Shown piece after piece: positions 11,684 through 25,600 of a DNA stretch of 64,000 bases. The stretch covers positions 103,871,812 through 103,935,811 of the forward strand of contig CM034546.1 of NCBI GenBank assembly GCA_020055645.1, given 5' to 3'. Position 1 is the stretch's first letter, and each line of letters starts with the position of its first letter. The stretch is from Tomocerus qinae (lineage: Eukaryota; Arthropoda; Collembola; Entomobryomorpha; Tomoceridae). The notes beneath the pieces were generated by a model. That model saw nothing but the letters and a program-made list of their open reading frames with translations, had not been told where the DNA came from and made no database searches. A program made the translations under genes and the position numbers.

Positions 11684-12682
11684 TTAAGGACGCTGTTTAC
11701 GTTGGTTGCTAACGAAAAAAATATAATTTCCAAAATTTAACCCGTCAATTGTCACATCCGAAACCCCATAGTTAACCTACCCGGCCATTCCACTACCTCA
11801 AGGGGAAGTTTTGGCAGTGCAATATTGATAAACAAGATGCTATCAAGTCAATAACAAAATGAATTCCATGCGGCATAAACGGCCGTCTTATGGTATAATA
11901 TTTGTAAATCTATTGGTTAGTACTTTGGTTAGTACTATATCACTATGACTACGGTGTCAATGCTTGTACTTGATGGCCGTTTATGTCACATGGACAATAG
12001 ACATCTTTGATAGTAGTTATAACAACCATGGTTATAACTTAAACTTACAAGTATGAATGCATTGAAGCAAGATGCAAACAAAAAAGATTTTGTACTAAAG
12101 TATTTGTAATAACATTGCCAATGACGACAGGTGGAAATGCTACTATACAAGTCAGTATAGAAATCTTTATAATATAATACACTTCCCCGTTTCCTAGAAA
12201 CTAATTTTTTGGAATTGCATTGACTTATGCCCTCGGTATTCCATCATCAGCAATTCGGGTCAACCTCCATGCATTTAAAATTCATCATAATATCTTTACA
12301 TCGACTGTTATAACTTCCGGAGGATCAGTCTGATTTTTATGGGACCTACATTTTTGGAACCGTGGACTATCAAGGAACAAAAGTTACCATTCGGAATTTT
12401 GATATAGTTGTTTTAAATACATTTAAAAAAATCAAATTCCCAAAAAAATGAGTCATTTTTAGTTTTTTATAAAACGTTGATGTTTTTGGTCCATTTAAAG
12501 CAACTATATCAAAATTCCGAATGGTAACTTTTGTTCCTTGATAGTCCACGGTTCCAAAAATGTAGGTTCCATAAAAATCAGACTGATCCTCCGGAAGTTA
12601 TAATAGTCGATGTAAAAGATTTTTTAACATGCATTTTGATAGTCCCCTGTGGTTGCTATGCAGGGCCAAAGTGTAACCTTAA
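11684..12682. mobile_element. TTAA-flanked non-autonomous element, copy 1
   Basis: A 999-bp unit begins with TTAAGGACGC and ends with GTAACCTTAA. The same unit recurs at 54586-55583 with only a 1-base deletion and a few substitutions, while the flanks differ completely. TTAA at both ends of both copies is the target duplication expected of piggyBac-type transposition; the terminal inverted repeat itself is only a GG/CC match. No transposase is encoded. The right half contains a ~110-bp-arm hairpin (12297-12614). The short frames seen within it are not convincing proteins. The near identity of the copies indicates recent movement or duplication. Confidence 0.85.
12297..12614. repeat. Long hairpin inside TTAA element
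   Basis: Within the element, ~110 bases on the left (around CATCGACTGTTATAACTTCC through TTTTGATATAGTTG) reappear inverted on the right after a ~90-base A/T-rich loop. The same hairpin is in the second copy (about 55200-55516). RNA read through it would fold into a long, nearly perfect stem. Confidence 0.8.
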
Positions 12683-13528
12683 GCTTAATTTGTTTTCATG
12701 GTGTCGGATGCGTTACATTTTGGTCTTCAAATGGTGTTCATTTAAAAAATATTCTAATTCTACCTATACCTATAGCTTAGTCGAGATTACTGGAAACAAT
12801 GCATAATATTATATTATTGCGTTTCGGCGCTTCCTTACCAGATATACATAGATAGTTAAAACTGCTTTATCAAGGCTACTGCAATTATAATATGGTGACG
12901 GATTCGTTACATTTCGGTCTTCAAATCGTCTTCATTATTTTAAAAGCTACCTATAGCTTAGTGCTTCTACTTACAATGTTACAATTGAACCTACAGCAAG
13001 CTCGCCTGAGTAAAGGGGATCGAGTGCACATTTTTGGTAGAATAATAATAGAAATAGATTTCAGTTATGGTAGACATAGTAGCGACATGTAATATTATAC
13101 TGACTAGCTAACAATAGAAAACGCAATTGTAACTATCAATGCCCATGTTTCACTTATAGTAGAATGCATGTTAATTATCAATATATGGAGAAGTTGAAAG
13201 AAGGGCCGCAACCAGAAAAAATTACAGAAGGGGCACCGAGAAAAATTTAGCAAATTTTCTCGCGAAGCGCAAATGAATCAAATGAAGACAAAGTAAGCAC
13301 GCGGCATCTCAGCAACATATGGACCGATTTATGCCAAAATCAATAGGGAACGTCAGTGGTCCATAAGCATTGTTTATGCCAAGTTTGGTAAACTTCCGTC
13401 ATTGAATTCGAAAGTTATCGTGGGTACGGACGAAAGGACGGACAGACTGTGCTTCTATAATCTCGTCAGTTGAGCTAAAACTACTTTCCATATCGACATG
13501 AGCTTCTAACTGATTTTATTAAACTTAA

Positions 13529-13570
13529 TCCGGATTCATCCGGATTCATCCGGATTCATCCGCTTTCATC
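13529..13570. repeat. Tandem repeat, 10-bp unit CGGATTCATC
   Basis: Three exact copies of CGGATTCATC plus a fourth degenerate one (CGCTTTCATC) lie in a row. Confidence 0.8.
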
Positions 13571-16500
13571 ATATATTCACCGGTAAGTAGTTGTAAGTAG
13601 AAAGTAAGTAGTTAACAAAGGAATCTTGTTATAATTGGCTAACAATTTCAATACAATCACCTAAAGCCCAATCTATGTCTGCACTATTATCTGACAAATC
13701 CATATTGTCAATATTTATTATTTTTATTGTTTATTTATTCAAGTGATCACGGACGCAACCCATCTTTTCATGTGATATTGCATGCTTGCTGCTCAATGCA
13801 TTGCATTCAGTAATAGGAAGTACATACTGAAATAACTTCTCATTTTAATGATACAGTAGTTTTTAATTATCTCCAGTATTGCAACTCGCAAGGGATTCAG
13901 AATTTTTTCATCTCCGAATAGGATGCATGGGAATTAGTAAGTATATTGTATTTTTGCATATGCTAATTCGACCTACTTTATGACACATTCAAATGTAAAT
14001 ATAAAAGCTATTAAGTCATTACCTTTGAGGTTTGTTATTATCAACGCAATTTGCAGTAAATGGGACACAGTGGCCATCTTTACACAGGTATACCTAATGC
14101 ATATACATCACTCTATAATATAAACGTGATCGAATAATGGTATATGCGTACTAAAGGCCTAGGGAGTTGTAGGATACATTCTTACAGATAATACAATGAT
14201 GGACTGTCATTATGTACTTGATAAGGCAATTAAACTTATTTGTTTGGGGTTTGAGTCTTTACAACAATAATGGGGATAAACCATAAACAGTTCATTTGTA
14301 CTTCTACACCAGTGTAACCAACATTGAAAGTTTCAATTTGAAGTCAGTAATATCTCCCATAGTAAAAAGTTTGATTATTCAAAACTTTTAGCCCTACAAA
14401 CATAATGGCCATTTGTAATGCATGAAATGTAAATTACTAACAATGCTTGAAAGATAAATCAGTAAAATAAGCAGATGAATACAAGGTTCAGCATGAATGG
14501 ACACAAGTTAATGGTTCATGACAATTTGCAAATTCGCAGTATTTGTATGGCAAGTAAATAATATGTTTTATTGAAGAATCATAGTAAAAACATAGACGAC
14601 CAATTTACATAAATTAAAGATTTCACAAACAAACATAATTTCATCACCCTTTTTGGTATTTAAGTCTTTTCACATGCGTTTACCAGGCGTGTAAGTCTTC
14701 TTAGGTAATGTTTGACAATTTCTTACGACAACAAATGCCAATATGAAATGCTAATTCCTTTGAAATCAGTTTTAACATGAAATTCTCCAATTCGGCCACA
14801 TTACGTGATTGCTCTAAGAAAAATTAATTTAAGGACAAGGTTACAAAATAAAATCTCTTTCAGCCTCCCTTTAGTCCTGAAACGATTGACCTACTTTAAT
14901 TTTTCAGCACTATTAATCGCCTTAAGTGATTCTGTATTGTCATAAACTGATACAATGATACATCAATTCACGAACCTCGTTTTAAAAGACGAAAAGTAAT
15001 AAATTAATTGTAAGTAAGTGCCTAATAAATTTCTTAAAACTACTTTTATATGTCCTTATACATAATTGTATAATTATATGATATGTTTACAGCGATCTGC
15101 AAAAATTATCATTAAATGTGTATTTTGCAATGCAAACAGGGTTGAACATCCACGCATAATGAAATGTTAGGTAGGTACTCCTGATTGAACAAATGAGACA
15201 CAATTACAGTATAGAGGATCCGCTATATCTGGAGCTACTCATAGCTACAGGGGTACTTGTATTAAATGCTTAATAAATAAATTGGTCAATCATGGTTTAT
15301 CGAATGTATTACTCACAGTTTCAATATGCCGACAAACCTCCATGATCAGAGATTTGATTTAGAAAGTTAATAAACATGTAATAATATAAGGAAGAATTGG
15401 AAATAGCAGTAGAACATAAAATTTTGCATTGATATTCCATTATGATATCAATGATATCGAATCCCTGTACTAAAAAGCATAGAAATAGAAGTCATACTAT
15501 GTTACTGAAGAAAGAAAAGTGATTGGCCATATTTACAGATTAGTAACACAATGGAAATGATATGTGCATATTTAAATAGTTCAATAGCTTATGCCAGAAA
15601 CCTGAGAACGGATGTAATAGGTATTGCCAATGAATAAGACATTTACTTACGAGATCAAAGTAACCAAATCATGTTTATCAAGGAGTTGTGCAATTGGAAT
15701 TTCTGATTTTCTCTTCCTCCACTGATGTAAGCGTCGATTTCGTTTCCGATTTCTCTACACACCTTGTAAGTACACAAAAGAGTCATAAATTGAAAATACA
15801 ATTTGTATACTGTCCTGTATAGATGCAATACATTCCTACGCTATGACCATTTGTTAGTTACGAAGTGGTACATCTGAGGTACATACAAGTACACGTATGC
15901 ATAAAGGTATGACAGGCATTGAATGAATTAAAATCATTTAGCATAGGTGGTAGAGCAATGGCCCGTGAATGAATGAAAGTGTGGCTTCAATTATAGCACC
16001 CACACACGTCGTCATTTTTACTTTGTGTATGGGAACCTAAAAAATACAGGTTATCTGTAGCTACATAACTATGACACAACAACCTAGTGCTGGTATGTAT
16101 GTTAATGAACTTGCGTGTTTCAATACATGGTGAGTTGTGGCTTTGGCTGAATCTCAAAATCTCAACTTGCGGATGTGGATTTGAATGTTAATTATATTTC
16201 ATCTCTACATGAACGTAGGTCACTGATATTAATTGAAATTGGAGTTTAATTGATAATGATACAAAAACTATTGAGCTTAATTATTTGTTAAGGAATTTAA
16301 GGAAGTTTTAGTACTTAAAAAAGGAGACTAACTCAGACAAACTGCCTCAACTTCCGGAATACATTCAAAATGTCAACTCATTTCATTCACAAGATTTTGT
16401 AATGAAAACAAATCAACACTTTAATTTATTGTACTTCAAAAATTGTGCAAACTGTCCCTTCAAATGGCAATTTGATCATAAGCGAAAATATTCATAATAA

Positions 16501-17626
16501 TCTAATGGTGTACCTCAAACGCTGCATAAAACTTCAAAGCATAAAATTACTATAGCTAGACATTTCTTTTAATTTTGCAAGCTTTACTTTCAATAAAAAA
16601 TGGATTACAATTTTATGATTTAGTATATACTAGAAGAAAGAACTATATATAAATTCATAATGGATAAAATTGTGTAATCTATTTTAAAGTAATTTATAAT
16701 GACATGCAGGATGCATGTATATCATTAATTGCAACTTTTATTAAGTAGATATTGATATGCGGTTTACTACATGCAATGAGCATTAGCACAAAGGCTGGAA
16801 AAATGTAAACTTGACTTTGGTGGGATTATTATCGCTAATAATCCTTAATAAAAAGGGCCTTATGACTTTAGGCAGCACTTGAGTTAATGTTTAGTGAGTG
16901 CTCTCATTCAATTCCAATTAAAGAGTAAAAGAATGCCGTTAGGTTAGCCACGCTTGTTAGCGTGTTTACGTTTCCATTGTCTAGCTCAGTGTTTATACCT
17001 AGCCATTTGACCCTCAAATTAGGTTAAATCGACAAAGCGTTACCTGAGAGTCTGTTAGCTAAGGTCCGCCGAGTTTATGAGACTAATCTCACAAGAAAAC
17101 AATTTAATACTTATAGTCAATGAAAAATCTTGCATTCAGAGCACGCTGCACTCTTACTTCTTGTATCTGCTGCACGTACCATGCATTTTCCACTCCTGAC
17201 TCAGATCTAATATTTATTTTCATCCTAGGCTTTATAAACTTTCGCTTGCTATTGTTCTAATAAATGTTCTAGCAATGCTTCTATTAGTGATCTGCCTACC
17301 ACAAAAATCACATTCTTTCAATTCTGTATGGTGAGCTTTTCTTGTAACAAAAACATGCCTACGTACTTAATCATTCTTTAAGATTTTTTTCTTTGAATTG
17401 CTTTTCTTATCCTTATTGTCATTTCTAATGCAATTCTGATATTTTGTGATAAAAGTCGGATTGAAATGTAAGTTTGAAAACCAACTATGTAGAAACATAA
17501 AATTTAAGTACTTTAAGGCAATGGTGCAGGCTTCAAAAGACTCAGATTGTTTTTGCCACAAATGGGGATGTTGCTGGGCAACCAGCAAAAATTATCATAG
17601 AGGGTAAATGGGAATCGGAAAAATTC

Positions 17627-17961
17627 GTACTTTTTTTTGAAAATTCCCTAAGGATCTGAGACCACTAGTCCTACAGCCGTACAATAATTTTTAAAAAATT
17701 CTTCGATACTTATTCTATGATAGTTATTTTGAAAATTCCACATTTTGGTCTTCGACTTGAAGACATCATCGTTTGAACCCGAAAAATGTGTGTTTTTTTG
17801 TGAATTATATATTGCCAATTTATATCTTCAAGCCAAAGCCCAAAATGTGGAATTTTCAAAATAACTATCATAGAATAAGTATCGAAGAATTTTTTAAAAA
17901 TTATTGTACGGCTGTAGGACCAGTGGTGTCAGATCCTTAGGGAATTTCAAAAAAAAAGTTA
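17627..17961. repeat. Inverted repeat, ~140-bp arms
   Basis: The arms at about 17627-17766 and 17822-17961 are inverted copies around a ~55-base loop. They match through GGATCTGA, CCTACAGCCGTACAATAATT and CTATGATAGTTATTTTGAAA with only scattered mismatches. No terminal target duplication is obvious. It is probably a fold-back mobile-element relic or an inverted local duplication. Confidence 0.8.
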
Positions 17962-19899
17962 CTGGCAAATTTGATAGTCGAGAAATCATTTTCGTTTCCA
18001 TGCACCTGGGCTTTAATATGTTTAAGTTTAATCGGATGTATATAGTTAACTTAACGGTATAATAACAGCATAAAAAATTAATTTCTTTTTAGTGTTCTTG
18101 TTACTTTGTAGTTTGATAATCACCTTAAACATCAACTGCATAACAGTTTCACGCAACAGCGTTTGCGATCCCATTCGGTATCAAGTTAGAATGCTTGAAC
18201 AAAAGGATCTGAACAAATTAAACGCATAACTCATACTAGATTGGGAAGACAAAAGGAATAGCTACCTAATAAATAGGATAAGTACCTACTACATGAGAAT
18301 GAACTTGCCATATCGTTCAGTTGTCTAATATTATCCATTTTTCATACTTTAGAATATGACAGCTGCAATTGTTAATAGATATTTTGCTCTGAATTCAAAA
18401 CTCACCAATTGCTAATGCCCTTTCATTAATTTTCATTATAAAGGTCTACATACATCAGAGATGTTAACTCGGTAATAATGGAATTATTCAAGATCTAATG
18501 AGACACTAATGAAGTAATTTTCCATTTGACAAGTAAGGACTTAGATTTTTATAAAATGACTTCCCGCTAAATGTCTTTCATCAATGATGAAGTAGCCTTT
18601 GAAGCTTTCACAAGGAAATACATTGCAAAAATCCTTTAGCAAAGTTGCAATCATCTAAATCATTTCAAGTTCAAAACATGAACTCTGCATGAATTTGGTT
18701 TACTTGAGTTTGTCAACATTAGCGTAGCAAAACAAAAAAGTTTGCGTGTGATTTTAGATAAGAGGAACTGTTGCCACATACTTGTGAGAATTAATCTTAT
18801 GACTGACCGACCATGTCAATCAAGGAGCAGTCAGTGGCTACGTGCCTACAGCACGCAACATGTAATCTGATAATTTAAATTTAAAACTAAGTTAATATGA
18901 TTTAGTGCCTTCATGTTAAGTATATTGTAGTGGTTGTCTTTTACAGCGATAATGATGCCATTTAAACCAAGAACATTGGAATATGTAACATTAGATTCCT
19001 TAATTCAGGCAGTTTATCGTGATGTTATTTGCAGTACATTTATTAGCTGTTATATGTTTTTGAATTGAAATGGAGAGTAATGAACTTTCTTATTGTAATA
19101 CAGCAGACAAGTGAAGTTCGTTTCATACTTCATTATACTAGTATTATGTGTATTAATGTTGAAGGTATCTTCGGGGTTGTGTTATTGAAGGCAATCCAAA
19201 AATGACTTAATAAGTTAAAAATTAACTGATTTTTTGAGAAATAAGTGATTTGATTCCTTCTTCCAAAAACTTAGTGACCAAACTCATTACTTGTTGAAAT
19301 TATAGGAAAAGATGGGTTTTTAGACTAGAATTCTGTAAACATTGTTGGAAAGAAGTACAACTTGTATAATACGCATTTTTTAAGTACAGAAGTAATACAA
19401 TGATATCGTGATACAATTCCAAAATGTTTTGACAAATTCCGGAAGCGATTTCCTTTGCATAAAGAATTAGAGCATTGTACTATCTGCGATTAGAAGTTCA
19501 AATATGAAACTTCTTAACCACATACTTATTTTCAATTTAAACTGATTGTAATGTGCAATAATTATATACTCTATTTGATTTTGTTATTTTGTTGATTAAT
19601 CATATGTACTGTTTTTGTTGTTTGAAACTTATTACTGTGTCATTATTGCCAAACTTTAAATAAACAATCAGTAGTAGACCTAATAAAGTCAATATATATA
19701 TGCTTATCTATAATAGGTATAACAGCGAACCGGTGGAGCTCAGATGCATACGCATACGTGCATTTTTTCGCGTGTGAATAGAGTTTGTACAATATTATAG
19801 GTAAGAGTAGCGATGAGGTATTTAACTTTTTTTTCTGTTTCTGGCAAGTCCTCTAAAGAAGCCAAAAAATTTTATTGCAGAATTTTTCGTTTCAGACCA

Positions 19900-20320
19900 T
19901 TTGGAGACGACTTAGGGGTGGTCACTTTTTGGGTGGTGAGACCCTCCCAATTTGGGGGCGGGCCCATGTTAATACGTGTTAATACTAATATTGGTAATAA
20001 AAATTACCACGAGACTTTACCCGAGGCCGGTTCTCCCGCTAGACACCGAACCTTGCATTGTTTGGTCATCATAATGCAATTGTCAAATTCAGTTTCCGTA
20101 GATATAGTGTACTAGAAATAGTAGTGCAGTATTCTTTCGAATCCATATCATCACGTCCTCTCAATCCATTCTTGTCATAGTAGTAATACACAAGGTGACT
20201 GAATACCGTTGTCTTACCAATCCAAAGGATTGAATTACTACTGGTATAGCTACCTGCAACCACAACACCAACCTTTCATTCCCCTAGTGGGGGTTGGGGG
20301 GCAGAGCCCCCCATAAAACC
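19900..20320. repeat. GC-richer insert ending in G/C hairpin, possible mobile-element fragment
   Basis: This block stands out from its AT-rich surroundings (for example CCTCCCAATTTGGGGGCGGG near 19945) and ends at about 20281-20313 with GGGGTTGGGGGGCAGAGCCCCCC, which can form a G6/C6 stem. It has the look of a transposable-element fragment with a terminal hairpin. No second copy lies in the window, so the boundaries are guesses. Confidence 0.35.
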
Positions 20321-20589
20321 AATTTCTGATATCATTCGATAGAGTATATTATTAATGATTTTGAGAATAAATGATGTACATTTTATGATTCCAGCAATGG
20401 GGTTCTAGGCAAAACTAGGGATTGAAAATGATTTTAGAAATAGGGAAATATTCCAGCAATAAAAAATATTGTATTGCATATAACAGACCTTAAAATTTTC
20501 TTACTTTACTGAGAATATTTACCTAACTTTCAATACAGCGCTACATTATATATAAACTATTTATAAACAATAAAAACTATAAAATAAAA

Positions 20590-20730
20590 AATATTACAGA
20601 TAAAAACCTTAAAAAACTCAGGGCGACGTAAGGAAAAAGAAAACAAGGAAAAGTAGTTTCTGGATAAACCGTGAGACTGGTTTTCCTTGCGTCTCCCTAT
20701 GAGTTTTTTAAGGTTTTTACCTGTAATATT
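20590..20730. repeat. Inverted repeat, ~48-bp arms
   Basis: AATATTACAG and AAAAACCTTAAAAAACTC at 20590-20637 reappear inverted at 20680-20730, including an AAGGAAAA end, around a ~40-base loop. Confidence 0.75.
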
Positions 20731-22681
20731 AAGTTCAATTTATGTTTATTATATTATATCCCTACACTTTCAATAAGTCACGTTCAAAGAGGGAAAATGT
20801 ATGTAACTATAACGTATAGGACTATTAAAATTGCTGCGTTTTTTTCTTTGGCATTGTTTGATAGAAGTGGATACAGTGTTATGCACTTATACTGTAATAA
20901 TACAAATGTTATTACAGCACAAGCTGAAGATAAGGATAGTCGTAATAGAGTTTTAGTACAATATTTCTATTTCTACTGCATAGAGAATACGACCACGTGG
21001 ATTTAAGTAAAAGTAGCGAATAGAGAAATGAGAAATTCGTCTACGACTCTGTGCAGGTCTGACATTCATACATTGAAGTCTATCCTTACGCAGACTGAAA
21101 GCAAACTTTGGTCTGTCATATACAAACAGGATCTATCTGTAGTACATGTCTCACTGATAATAATTTCTTCAAATAAAGACAATAGACTTGTGTTTGTAGT
21201 AAGGAAATATTATCAAATTATTATTCTGCCATTTCAACATCCACCTTTTGAGGCAAGGTACTTAATTTTTGCTTATGCAAAATTTCTATTGATACTAATC
21301 GTTAATTTTATGTGAGACATTGCAGAGGATGCAGTTTTGAGATTTTTGCCTTAATTTTACATCGTTTTAATCAGAGTGGTTAAGTGATCCGTGGTCAAAA
21401 AGCTCATCCACTTATCTTCTACAAACGAGATAGACTTTTCTTATAGTGATTAACAAATTATAGAGTGTTACATTTTGCTAAGGTAGAACGGACAGGTGTG
21501 CATATGCTATTTGGCACATCTTCTATATTAAAAGTGAAATCTTCAGTTTCCTTCTCATATTTAATAACTCTAACGTAATTTAAACACTCTTATTCTTCGC
21601 TACTATTACGCATAAAGGATACTCTTTCTGGTGCTGCAATTCCCCCAACCGATGAATTGAAGGATTTAACAGTGAGAGTAATTTGTTGGCACTACTCACT
21701 GCAGTGATCATTATTGTATTTTAATCGGAGAGAGAAGACTGTTCACTATACACTCGAAAGTGTAAACTTAGATACTTTTCTAGTGCTAATATCACCAAAT
21801 CGCAGAATTATTTTTAGAAATTCAAATTCTACAATACAACGATATTTTGGATGAAGTGCAGTGGAATTAGTTACCTGGATAAAATTAGAAAGTTTTCAGG
21901 GATTGCTGTTTTTTCCAATTTCATTTTCTAAAACAGAACCGTACAAGTAAACATGTAGTGCAAAGTGCAAACTGCAGGCGTGCAATTTACGATAGGGATT
22001 TTACGCAATGTAGCGTTATATTATTAGGTTCACTTTCCTATAACTGTTTGCATCTGACCAAATGAGAGTTCAGTCATAATAGGGTAGAAACTTCAAGAAA
22101 CCGGTTTGGACCATTCTTAACAACTTCGTGGAGCATCCATACCTACACTTCCATGCCAGTCTACCCAAATGTAAACTTTACATTATGAATAGTTTATCCG
22201 TGAATAAAAAGTAAGAAACTAATTCTTGTGCTGCAACTGCATTTGCATTTGTGAACAAGACAAATTGTGTATCATGAAGCACTTATCGCATGACATGGTT
22301 TTATAAACAGCTCAACTTCAACTTTACTGTGTAACTTGCAATTATATTGAACTGTATGACATTTGCGGCTCCCGTGCTATATACAAGTGCTATCATAAAT
22401 ATCTTGGCTTATTATTTTTGACTACTACTTACTATAGTTGAAATTGTTGTCATTCTTTTTCTGCAGGCCGGTAGCATGTCACGTTCAAATCAAATAATCA
22501 TCGGACATTTGTGATGTAAGATTGTGCAGATGAAAGTTATTCCATTAATATATGTCCACTTTCAGTTTCTGCATTATAAATGCTTGAAATTTGTTTTTTA
22601 GTGTCTACCAGTTATTTCTGAACATTTGTACCAAGATATTTAATTAAATTATATACCTGAATACACACAAATACACCTAAG

Positions 22682-25600
22682 ATGGATATGCTTGCTCTTG
22701 GGACGTATGGTCATACCATGCGTGGTGTTAGTAGTTGGTTTATTCCCATTCTTTACGGTTCGATTGGAGCAATACCTGCTTTATTGACATTATTCAACGA
22801 TTTGGACTCAACTAAAGATAATCTGAAGGCTGCTCATGGTGATACTCATGGCCATATATATGACTTCATTGTAGGTGAGACTAAATGAAATTACATTAAT
22901 AATAGTACAAATAGTCATTGCAACAATTTGCCTAAATTGGCCATTATATTCTCATCTGACATGAAACAGTCTTACATGTACACATCTACACATGGTAAAC
23001 CCCTACTAAATACTAGATGTGTTCTAAACAATAATTATTTACACCGTCCGTCCGAGTGCGTTTATGGGTTATATTGTTAATATTAATAACTCAATATTTG
23101 CGAAGTATTATTGAAGCATGAACATCAGCATGAAAGATATAGCAGATATTTCTCTGTCTGTTCTCTGGTAGCACGCTATTAAGAATGATAACTGAGAATG
23201 TTCATGTTAGGAATTAATTTGATTTTTAAATAGAAATAGAAGACATATCTACATTACGTAGTTTAAGTCTGGGAGTGATGATCACATAGACACATTACTC
23301 TTCCAAGTCTTTATGATAAATAGTTACCTGGAAAATACCCGATCTGTAATCCTAAATGTACTCTTTTATTTCTATTCGTACAATTTTAAAAACCGGCTTT
23401 TTACATGCAAAATCTCAAATTCAGGAATAAAAATAAAATATTCTGCCATCAAATTGTGAATGAAGATTCGCTGTATTTTTAGAGACCAATCTTGTAACTT
23501 TATGACCAGCAGTCACGGGGGAGATAAATTTTTGCTAAAAATAGTGAAAGCAAATGGTAGTAATGTTAGATGTATTAGGTACCCTCGATTCTCAGTTAGC
23601 ATAGATGTTCATATGTAAAAATAAGGTTAGAATGAATAATATTATGATTATTAAAGTGCTTTGAGAATTACATTATCTGTGTTTATGTATTTCATGTATG
23701 AGAAGTCGGTGCTGGAAGTGCAGGAGCCGGTAAGCGAACCATAAAGTTATTTAATTCATATCCCCTTACAAAACAGACTTGATCTTAATGTAAAATTTTG
23801 TTATCGTTTATAGTCGTAGCTAACAGATTATCAGAACATTTCAAAGTATTGCTGCTGGAAAGAGGTAAGCCAATCATACATTTTCACTTGCTGATTTCAT
23901 ACAATTTTATATAACATTGAATGTATCACTTCATTTTAGGTGGGGAGCAAAATCCTCTGTCTTCTGTACCTGCGTTGGCCACGGTTTTGCTTAACTATCC
24001 TGAAAATGACTATATGTACAGAACTGTGACTCAGAGATCATCGTGTTTGTCTCTAAATAATCAGGTTTTTCACACACATACACATAAAATATGGGTTGAT
24101 GATGTTTAAAATTAGATACAAATTGAGTTTAAATCAATTCAAGATTGTGTTTAAATTATAATGACTAATTGAATATATTTTTGAATTAAGCAATCCAGCT
24201 GGTCCCGGGGAAGAGGCTTAGGTGAGATTTAAAACAAATACTTGAAAATGTAGAAATTCTATGCTAATTCTAAAATTTTAACAAACAGGTGGAAGTTCCA
24301 GTCTCAATCTAATGGTGTACTTAAGAGGGCACCCCAGAGACTATGATAATTGGGCTAAATGGACCGGGGATGGGCGATGGAGCTATCGCAATGTATTTCC
24401 CTATTTTCTCAAGTCCGAAGATTACTGCGTTCATTGCGAAACTAATCCAAATGATGTCTTTGAGCGTAACTATCAATTATACATTTACATAAATTAAGCC
24501 TTCCATCAGGTTTATTGTCTAATTGAGAGATTTTGGTTATATTAGCCCAACTGCATCATCGTGGTGGATTTCTTTCGATTGGCAAACCTGCGTACCAGCC
24601 TTTGGTTGAAGAATTTCTCCTTGGGTCTGAGTGGAACGGAATTCCTCGGGTGGACTTAAATGGACCATATCGCGAAGGTGCGGATATCTAAAACAAACCT
24701 AAAATACGTATAAATTAGGATGCACTGGCCCATCCTTTCGCATTAAACTAAAAAGTAAACAACAATTCATCACCTCACTCTAGTGTAACGAATTATTTTG
24801 CAGGAGCTGCAGCAGTGACCTACACACAACGAGATGGTCGTCGACACAGTACATATACAGCCTTTCTGAAGCCAATAAAGCACAGACCGACATTGACAAT
24901 CGTAAAATATGCAAGAGCGTACAAAGTAATATATATTGAGAACCTAATCAAATATTGTTAATATATTTTAACGAAAACGTATTTTATTTTCTAATGGACG
25001 AAAGTTGTGAAATAATATTATATTTTCAGATGTTATTATACATTTATAATATCCATGAAACTCAACGAAAAACATGCAATGAGTTGCATTAAGTAAAGAT
25101 TTATAATCTGCTTATGATTTGTAGGTGTTGTTTAAAGGGGAGAAAAATGAAGCGTATGGGGTTGAATATGAAAGACACGGTCAAAAGAAGGTGGCCTTTG
25201 CGACAAAAGAAATTGTTCTCTCAGCGGGTGCAATCGATTCAGCAAAGATTCTTATGCTTTCCGGCATCGGTCCGAAAGAACATCTTCATGATCTTGGGGT
25301 ACCTAAATAATTTTCATTCCCGTAAATTTTAACAATCGTATACCTCATTGTTGATTCAATTTTAATATTCAATAACAATTTTAGATCAAAGTCAGATGTA
25401 ATCTCCCAGTTGGAAAGAATCTTCAAGATCATGTAATAGTCAATTACAAATATTATTTTACTTATATATTTTACTTATATATTTTTAGTATAGATTGAAA
25501 TGAATGCATTACAGGTATATACTTAATGAAAATGAGTTGCTTTGTATAGATTGGAACATTTCCAGGACCTTTTATTATTAACGAGCAAAAATCTTTTATT

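Larger units (their letters stand above)
12683..22681. other. 10 kb repeat-bearing intergenic desert
   Basis: Between the first TTAA element and the second GMC gene I find no gene model: open frames here are short, lack splice-joined partners and resemble no family. It holds a 10-bp tandem repeat at 13529, an inverted repeat at 17627-17961, a GC-richer block at about 19900-20320 and a hairpin at 20590-20730. A stretch at about 13190-13480 is richer in GC than its surroundings and may be an old repeat. The two frames of 90-110 codons at 20671-21315 have no recognisable features and are probably chance. Confidence 0.5.

Noticed and set aside
12531..13092. Open frames of 66-91 codons at the right end of and just after the first TTAA element
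   Set aside because: They lie in or next to a non-autonomous element, with no transposase motif and composition like the surrounding noncoding DNA.
20671..21315. Two successive plus-strand frames of 111 and 95 codons
   Set aside because: The first begins within a hairpin repeat. Neither has a recognisable domain, and they cannot be joined convincingly.
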